From positions 1 through 64,000 of the forward strand of contig NZ_LT629844.1 of assembly GCF_900106785.1 (NCBI RefSeq): 64,000 nt of DNA, read 5' to 3'. This stretch comes from Prevotellamassilia timonensis. Its GTDB lineage: Bacteria > Bacteroidota > Bacteroidia > Bacteroidales > Bacteroidaceae. The stretch's first letter is position 1. The number at the start of each line of letters is the position of its first letter. Shown here piece by piece: positions 59,127 through 64,000 of this stretch. A program made the translations under genes and the position numbers. Below the pieces are notes generated by a model, which saw nothing but the letters and a program-made list of their open reading frames with translations, searched no databases and was not told the origin of the DNA.

Positions 59127-59414
59127 TGTGCAGAGATATTGAAAACCTAAATGCACAACATCAATGTGCTTGAGATTGCAGAAACATGGGTAAATAAGTC
59201 GGATGAACCTGAGTTTTTCAATCTATATGCCCGAATTGGTTGCAGTAGGCAGTCCCATGAAAGTCTTTCAAAAAAATAGTGGTCCCCATTGGTTGTCCGG
59301 TTACGGATTATAGCCATAGCCTGTTTAATAAATATTCGTTTATCTGCATGATTAAAACAATGTTACTTTCCCGTAAGCAAGTGTTTCCTTCTTCCGCAAA
59401 GAACCAAAAGCTCC

Positions 59415-61010
59415 TTACATCTTTAATGAACGTCCATCATCTACATCATTGTAGTCGGTCTTATTTCCAACCTCCCATTCGCGGTTGGCGCTGTGACTGC
59501 CTTCTCCTTCTTTCCGGAGTTTGCCCAGTCCTTGATGAGACTTCCGTTGCAGACTCTTGACCGGATTGAGCGTCTTCTTCTTGGACTTCTTGAACGGCAC
59601 CCCCTGGCGCTTCTGCTTTTTGGATTTCTTCTTCACCCGTTCCACATCGAAGCCTTCTTCATTCAGGTTGATCAGGATATGCTCCTTGAAGTTGATGGCA
59701 TAGTAGGTATCATCTACCTGACGGATGATGAAGCCTTCCTGGTACATGGCACTGCGGGGGGACTTCATTTCGGGATCATTGAAGATTTCATGCATTCGGC
59801 CGACGGAATCGGCATACTTGGGAGGACGTTCTGTTGAGATGTCCACCAGATCCGGACGGTCCACCTTGAAAACCTTACAGAGCAAGTCCACTTCCGCGTC
59901 ATTGGTAGGGCGGAACTTCTCGATGAAGCTGATGCGGTTGTTGCGGTCAATGGCCTTGGCCATGAAAGGGGGCAAGGGTCTGCTCTTGCCATCGTAGTAG
60001 ATGACACCTTTCTTTATATAGGCACGCTGTTTCTTGAGTTTCTGGAAGATTTCTCCCTGAGTGGTCTTGGGATTGAGGGTCAGCAGCTGGTCTATGAATG
60101 CTTCTATCCGGTCAAAGCGTTGTTCGGGAGTAGCAAAGTCCAGCAGTTCTTCTACGGCAAGGACTCTGGCCCCATGAATGACCGTCTTGTTGGCATGGTC
60201 TATCAGCATATAGCCATAGGGTTTGTCTTTCTTTCCGAAGAAGACCACATCCACTCCGAAGTTCTTCTTCATTTCCTTCTGTAGTTCCTCTTTGTTAGCG
60301 CATACGTCCCGGTATTTTTTCAGATAGGCTCTCAGCTGTCGGTTGCGTGACTTGTCCTGATAACCTTTCTTGAACAGGGCTTCAATCTCTGTCAGGGGGA
60401 GTTTCTTTTGGATTCGGCCGCCTTGCTTGACGAAGACGTTCCCGTCTTTCTGGAAGACTTCATAGCCCATGGTTCCCATCACGGCCTTGAACTGGGCAAA
60501 GGAGGAGAAGCTGTACTGCTTGGCAGCCTCGATGTCCTTGTCTGTTTTCTGCTGCCGGTCCATACCGAGTATCTTGTCAATGACCGCCTGCGAGCGTCTG
60601 CGTTCATGGTCATGCTGTATCTTACGACCGTCGGGCGCCACTCTCGAAGTCACAATGTGCAAGTGAGTGTTGTCTGTATCGTGGTGTGCATAGATGAGCC
60701 AGGGTTGTCCGGGCTCGGCATACCCCATTTCCTGCAGATATTGGTGCGCGAAATCAAGTAACTGCTGTTCCGACATTTCATGCCCTTTGCAGGAAATGGC
60801 TACATGGAACTGCGGTTTCTGAATCCGGCTGTTCTGGGAACTGTAGAACTGGAGAAATTGCACCAGCTGTTTGGCGGTCGGATGTTCCGAGGTATCCAGT
60901 CCACCGAAGTTCTGCATCTCCAGCAGGGTGGCCACTCCTTTATAGACCTTGTGTTCGTTATAACCGACTGCATGGAAGTCTGCACTTCCGGGAAGTATGG
61001 TTGCTATCAT
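59415..61010 (-). CDS. MobA-like relaxase
   Basis: 531 residues. The N-terminal relaxase domain has the three-His signature YAHHDTDNTHLHIVTSRV near 106-123 and an earlier FHVAISCKGHE strand. A likely nucleophile Tyr is in the first 40 residues (VGYNEHKVYKG). The C-terminal half is basic and ends in a Lys-rich tail. It nicks oriT and leads the strand into the recipient. It is transcribed with the MobC-like gene. Confidence 0.9.
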   Translation of the reverse strand: MIATILPGSADFHAVGYNEHKVYKGVATLLEMQNFGGLDTSEHPTAKQLVQFLQFYSSQNSRIQKPQFHVAISCKGHEMSEQQLLDFAHQYLQEMGYAEPGQPWLIYAHHDTDNTHLHIVTSRVAPDGRKIQHDHERRRSQAVIDKILGMDRQQKTDKDIEAAKQYSFSSFAQFKAVMGTMGYEVFQKDGNVFVKQGGRIQKKLPLTEIEALFKKGYQDKSRNRQLRAYLKKYRDVCANKEELQKEMKKNFGVDVVFFGKKDKPYGYMLIDHANKTVIHGARVLAVEELLDFATPEQRFDRIEAFIDQLLTLNPKTTQGEIFQKLKKQRAYIKKGVIYYDGKSRPLPPFMAKAIDRNNRISFIEKFRPTNDAEVDLLCKVFKVDRPDLVDISTERPPKYADSVGRMHEIFNDPEMKSPRSAMYQEGFIIRQVDDTYYAINFKEHILINLNEEGFDVERVKKKSKKQKRQGVPFKKSKKKTLNPVKSLQRKSHQGLGKLRKEGEGSHSANREWEVGNKTDYNDVDDGRSLKM

Positions 61011-61143
61011 AATTTATATATTTGTTTGCTGACTCATGAAACTTGGGGTTGCGGACCAGACAGACTAAAAATCCCGGTCGCTTGTAAAACTGGATACAGG
61101 TTAGTCTATTCATCACACCCAAATACAAAATATCCGTTTACCT

Positions 61144-61533
61144 TTACTTAATCAGCCGTGTTCTGTTGTTCAAAGTTTCCAAGTCATCCTTTATCCTTTT
61201 CAAGATGTTCTGTACATCCTGAATCGAAGGGAGCAAGACTTCATTCACATAACCGGGTGACAGCAGTCCAGCAACCGCCAGTTCGTTGACCCGTCTGACC
61301 GACTGATTCAGGTTGCTGCCAGCCCAGGACAGTTCGTTCTGGAACTTTCGGTAAAATGCACACAAGTCCTGCATCATCTCAATCTGTTGTTTGACATCCA
61401 CATGGGTAAATTCTTCAACAGCTTTGCGGATATAATTGCTCACGGACTGGTAGGGAACTGCTTTTTCCTTCAGGTTCAACAGTTCGTCCGCTGTAAGCCG
61501 CAACTGAAATACTTTGGTACGCTGGTTCTTCAT
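61144..61533 (-). CDS. MobC-like relaxosome accessory protein
   Basis: 129 residues from MKNQRTKVFQLRLTADELL, a ribbon-helix-helix N-terminus, then the MobC-type helical core (YRKFQNELSWAGSNLNQSVRRVNELAVAG, in parts). Binds oriT and helps the relaxase open it. The start at 61533 excludes the hairpin region upstream from coding sequence. Confidence 0.85.
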   Translation of the reverse strand: MKNQRTKVFQLRLTADELLNLKEKAVPYQSVSNYIRKAVEEFTHVDVKQQIEMMQDLCAFYRKFQNELSWAGSNLNQSVRRVNELAVAGLLSPGYVNEVLLPSIQDVQNILKRIKDDLETLNNRTRLIK

Positions 61534-61571
61534 ATTCCATAACTTTAGTTGTTCGGATTCCCGGACACCTA

Positions 61572-61758
61572 TTTCGCGAAGCGAAACAGCGATGCACATC
61601 GCTCCGCTGCACGGCAGTCGGCAAGTTACCCTTGTGAGGACAAAACTTGTTTTGTAATGACAAGGGTACAACTTGCTTGGCTCCATATGCAACGCAGTTC
61701 GATTTCTTCCGGGATGATTTCAGACCCAAATTACCGCAAAATTTTGCGAAGCGCAAAA
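61572..61758. other. Candidate origin of transfer (oriT)
   Basis: Four hairpins stand immediately upstream of mobC: TTTCGC-GAA-GCGAAA (61572-61586); GCGAT-GCAC-ATCGC (61589-61602); GCAAGTTACCCTTGT (61621-61635) with ACAAGGGTACAACTTGC (61660-61676), 15 bp with a two-base bulge and a nested ACAAAA/TTTTGT; TTTTGCG-AAG-CGCAAAA (61742-61758). Position and repeat content fit an oriT. The nick site is not identified. Confidence 0.65.
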
Positions 61759-62489
61759 ATGCACAACATCTTTCTGAGAGAAAATCTTCTGTTAAATTCA
61801 CCTGTGTATCAAGCATTCTTGTGACTTGCATTCAAAGGTTTCCCAAGTTCCTGTTCATTGACTCCTTGTTCATCCATATCATGGTGAAATGTTCACAAAG
61901 CATGAAGTAAAAACCGACGGTTGTTCATGTGGCTATAGAAACAAGGCTTGAAGTTTAGCTGTCGGAGGCATGCCAGTTACATGGCTGCATCATCCTGCGT
62001 TTGTTTGCTTGGTGTTGCACAGTTTTCATAATGAGTGAAACAAGAGATAGAGGAACAACAAATCTGTAAACAGAAGAATGTGCAATCATATTGCCATGTG
62101 AGCATTAGCTGAAAGACAATAGGATATATAACTATGGCATCAGTCTTTATTCAACCTATGTTTATTTGCTTATCATCCAAATAGCCATGACAGCACAAGG
62201 AAAAGAGCATTCAGCAATGAAAATCTGTAAACATGCGTTCTGTGATAGAAGGAGAAAAAGAACAATGATACCGGCTATTATGGAACTGAACCCAAAGGGA
62301 AAAGAAGAATAAGGTGTAATCGTATTGTAGAACCTACACATTCTGGACATTCAAAACTTCGGGCATATCAGCATGGTATTCAAAGTTGCAGGATGACAAT
62401 GCTTGACAAGCACAGAGTTCATGGTCATCAAATACAGAAAAAGAGGTTGAAAAAGCATGTATAGGTACGAATAAAACGAAGATAAATCC
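61759..62489. other. Non-coding stretch between oriT and the small membrane gene
   Basis: About 730 bases with no convincing gene, RNA or repeat. Short open frames here lack ribosome-binding sites and family character. Confidence 0.4.
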
Positions 62490-62520
62490 TTGCGTATTTC
62501 ATTGATTTTTAGTATATTTG
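62490..62520 (+). promoter_or_regulatory. Promoter of the small membrane protein gene
   Basis: TTG (62490-62492), 20 bases, TATATTTG (62513-62520): a full match to the Bacteroides consensus, 52 bases before the ATG at 62573. Confidence 0.7.
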
Positions 62521-62572
62521 GTAATAACAATCTACCTCGTAGAGATTATTTATAACTAAAAAACAGATGACC

Positions 62573-62782
62573 ATGTTTGAACTGTTGCTCCTTATATATA
62601 TGTTGCCGGTCTGCATTCTTATTGGTTTGCTGATACGGTTTGCACTTTGGCTTATTCGCGTAATGCTGCGGTTGGCATTATGGCTGGTAAAGAAAACTTT
62701 CGTCTTGATATGGAAGCTGGTGACGCTTGCGTTTGTGCTGGTTATTTCTGGCAGTCTGTTCCGGCAGCATTCGGACGGATAA
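62573..62782 (+). CDS. Small membrane protein
   Basis: 69 residues from MFELLLLIYMLPVC, two hydrophobic helices separated by basic residues (RFALWLIRVMLRLALWLVKK), C-terminal polar tail. No family recognised. The consensus promoter just upstream is the main reason to accept it. It would be among the first genes of the element to enter a recipient if transfer runs rightward from oriT. Confidence 0.5.
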   Translation: MFELLLLIYMLPVCILIGLLIRFALWLIRVMLRLALWLVKKTFVLIWKLVTLAFVLVISGSLFRQHSDG

Positions 62783-62903
62783 AAGTGGCATGAGGAAAGG
62801 TATAATATGGGAAAAGCCGTATCTTCCTGTTGGAATGATACGGCTTGGTAAAGGTGTAACGGGTCTTTTCCCTCGAAGTAAGGATTGAACAGAAGCAAGT
62901 CGG

Positions 62904-64000
62904 TTAATTGATGAAACAGTTTTTGAAGCCATCAAACTTGTCGGCGACTTGCATCATATCCTGCTCAATTTTCTTGTTGGTGATACGCGCATAGATTTGT
63001 GTTGTTTTAATGTTGGTATGTCCCAGCATCTTCGAAACGGACTCAATGGGAACACCCTTGCTGAGCAACATCGTTGCAAACGTATGACGTGCAAGGTGGT
63101 AGCTGAGACGTTTCTTGATTCCACAAAGGTCAGCAATCTCTTTGAGATAAGCATTGATCTTTTGATTTGACAGGACTGGAAGCAGCCTGTTGTCTTTAGT
63201 CTTTCCTTTATACTTGTCAAGAATCATTTGAGGTATCTCCAACAAAGGGATATTACTCTGCACATTGGTCTTCTGACGGTTGATGATAATCCACGGACGG
63301 TTATCAAGGGTGATGATATTTTCCTGCGTCAGGTGAGCCACGTCGATGTAGGCAAGCCCACAGAAACAGGAAAAGATAAAAACGTCCCTCACCATTTCAA
63401 GCCGAGGTATCTCAAAATCTTTCTGCATGATGCGCTGTATTTCTTCATCCGTAAGAAAACCCCGATCCACCGGTTCCAGGTGAAAGTGGTGGTTCAAGAA
63501 AGGGTCGTGCGTCATCACACCGCACTTCTGGGCAAAGATAACTACGGTCTTGAAGAATTTGAGCGTCTTGGTAGCCGAATTTGACTTCAGGGAAACCACT
63601 GTCTTCAGGTATATTTCAAAATCATGGATAATCAGATGCGTCAGTTCACCCGGCATGAGATCCTTTCTGCCGTATTTGGCATGGAGGAAATTCACAAAAT
63701 GGCTTCGGGCTGCCGAATATTTGTGATACAAGGCTATGCTTTTACCTGCACCAACCTGTGCTTTGATGTCCTCCAGATACTTGTCATAGAACTCCACAAA
63801 CGTAGTCTTGACCTTATTCTTGCCCAAAAAGATACTTTTGATTTTGTCAAGGGTCAGGTCTTCGTCAAATTCATGCTTCTTGAAAATCATCTGCAGCGAA
63901 TTTGAGATGTTGTCCAGCTGAGCATTCAGATTCAAGGATTCGCTTCCACGCCCCTTTACCCGGTTGGTGGAATTGTTCCATAGCTTCTTGTCAATGTAGA
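62904..64000 (-). CDS. Tyrosine recombinase integrase, 5-prime end beyond the window
   Basis: At least 365 residues; the frame is open past the Met at 63935 up to the window edge (KKLWNNSTNRVKGRG is typical of the Arm-binding N-terminus). Catalytic motifs: CFCGLAYIDVAHL (first Arg position is Ala, as in IntDOT-like enzymes), HLARHTFAT, and MLGHTNIKTTQIYARI. Most likely the ICE integrase, near one end of the element and a short way from oriT. Confidence 0.85.
   Translation of the reverse strand, partial: YIDKKLWNNSTNRVKGRGSESLNLNAQLDNISNSLQMIFKKHEFDEDLTLDKIKSIFLGKNKVKTTFVEFYDKYLEDIKAQVGAGKSIALYHKYSAARSHFVNFLHAKYGRKDLMPGELTHLIIHDFEIYLKTVVSLKSNSATKTLKFFKTVVIFAQKCGVMTHDPFLNHHFHLEPVDRGFLTDEEIQRIMQKDFEIPRLEMVRDVFIFSCFCGLAYIDVAHLTQENIITLDNRPWIIINRQKTNVQSNIPLLEIPQMILDKYKGKTKDNRLLPVLSNQKINAYLKEIADLCGIKKRLSYHLARHTFATMLLSKGVPIESVSKMLGHTNIKTTQIYARITNKKIEQDMMQVADKFDGFKNCFIN

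Noticed and set aside
62162-62350. Minus-strand 62-residue membrane-like frame
   Set aside because: No promoter or ribosome-binding site and no recognisable family; a chance frame in non-coding DNA.

Overview
The window is most of a Bacteroidales integrative and conjugative element (ICE / conjugative transposon), from a gut Bacteroides, Phocaeicola, Parabacteroides or Prevotella-type host. The basis is the Bacteroidetes Tra set (TraE, F, G, J, K, M, N, O), MobC-like and MobA-like mobilisation proteins, a YWFCY/TraG-type coupling protein, PcfJ/PcfK, fimbrillins, an UpxY-type antiterminator, an ermF fragment, IS4351, and many promoters of the Bacteroides type (TTTG or TTG, 19-21 bases, TAnnTTTG). 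No rRNA, tRNA or CRISPR array was seen. The right-hand integrase runs off the window, so at least one end of the element lies outside.

Layout. 1-1620: a two-ORF IS whose edge lies 7 bases before a small HTH gene. 1628-4270 (+): HTH protein, Toprim/RecA-like primase-helicase, excisionase-like protein. 4421-24029: almost entirely minus-strand accessory operons: AAA/DUF4143 ATPase, SLOG and phosphoribosyltransferase genes, DUF2958 and other small proteins, a Fic protein, a ParA with a ribbon-helix-helix partner, PcfJ/PcfK, lipoproteins, a zinc-ribbon protein, a Toprim primase, an ArdC-like antirestriction protein, DUF3945 and DUF4099. 24120-26293 (+): a glucosaminidase and two unknown genes. 26716-42217: a cargo and scar zone with a truncated adhesin, a fimbrillin operon cut by an IS982-family element, a truncated ermF, IS4351, a truncated sigma-like gene, an UpxY antiterminator with a terminator in its long leader, a tyrosine recombinase, a membrane AraC regulator, an XRE plus Schlafen/AlbA_2 pair, a frameshifted helicase and a YwqK-type pseudogene. 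42513-59089 (-): TraX, the coupling protein and the tra operon. 59415-61533 (-): relaxase and MobC. 61572-61758: a hairpin-rich candidate oriT. 62904-64000 (-): integrase, partial.

The most interesting signal is a set of three imperfect hairpins (7007-7150, 9090-9256, 15596-15763), each directly upstream of a minus-strand accessory operon. In each, the right arm of the + strand carries a Bacteroides -33 TTG inside a stem and a -7 box inside an internal loop at the foot of the hairpin, 19-20 bases apart. As duplex DNA this promoter would point away from the operon. If the + strand folds as single-stranded DNA, it points into the operon. Stem sequences differ between copies but stay complementary. 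This is the architecture of the F-plasmid single-strand promoter Frpo. It fits a model in which the + strand is the transferred strand and these operons are expressed early in the recipient. A second structured region (9418-10136) holds three tandem hairpins with compensatory changes.

Working model: mobilisation starts at the candidate oriT and moves rightward through the integrase end. The leading region (ssDNA-promoter operons, ArdC-like protein, ParA) enters early and the tra/mob genes enter last. Everything functional here is read from sequence and family knowledge; no searches were run.
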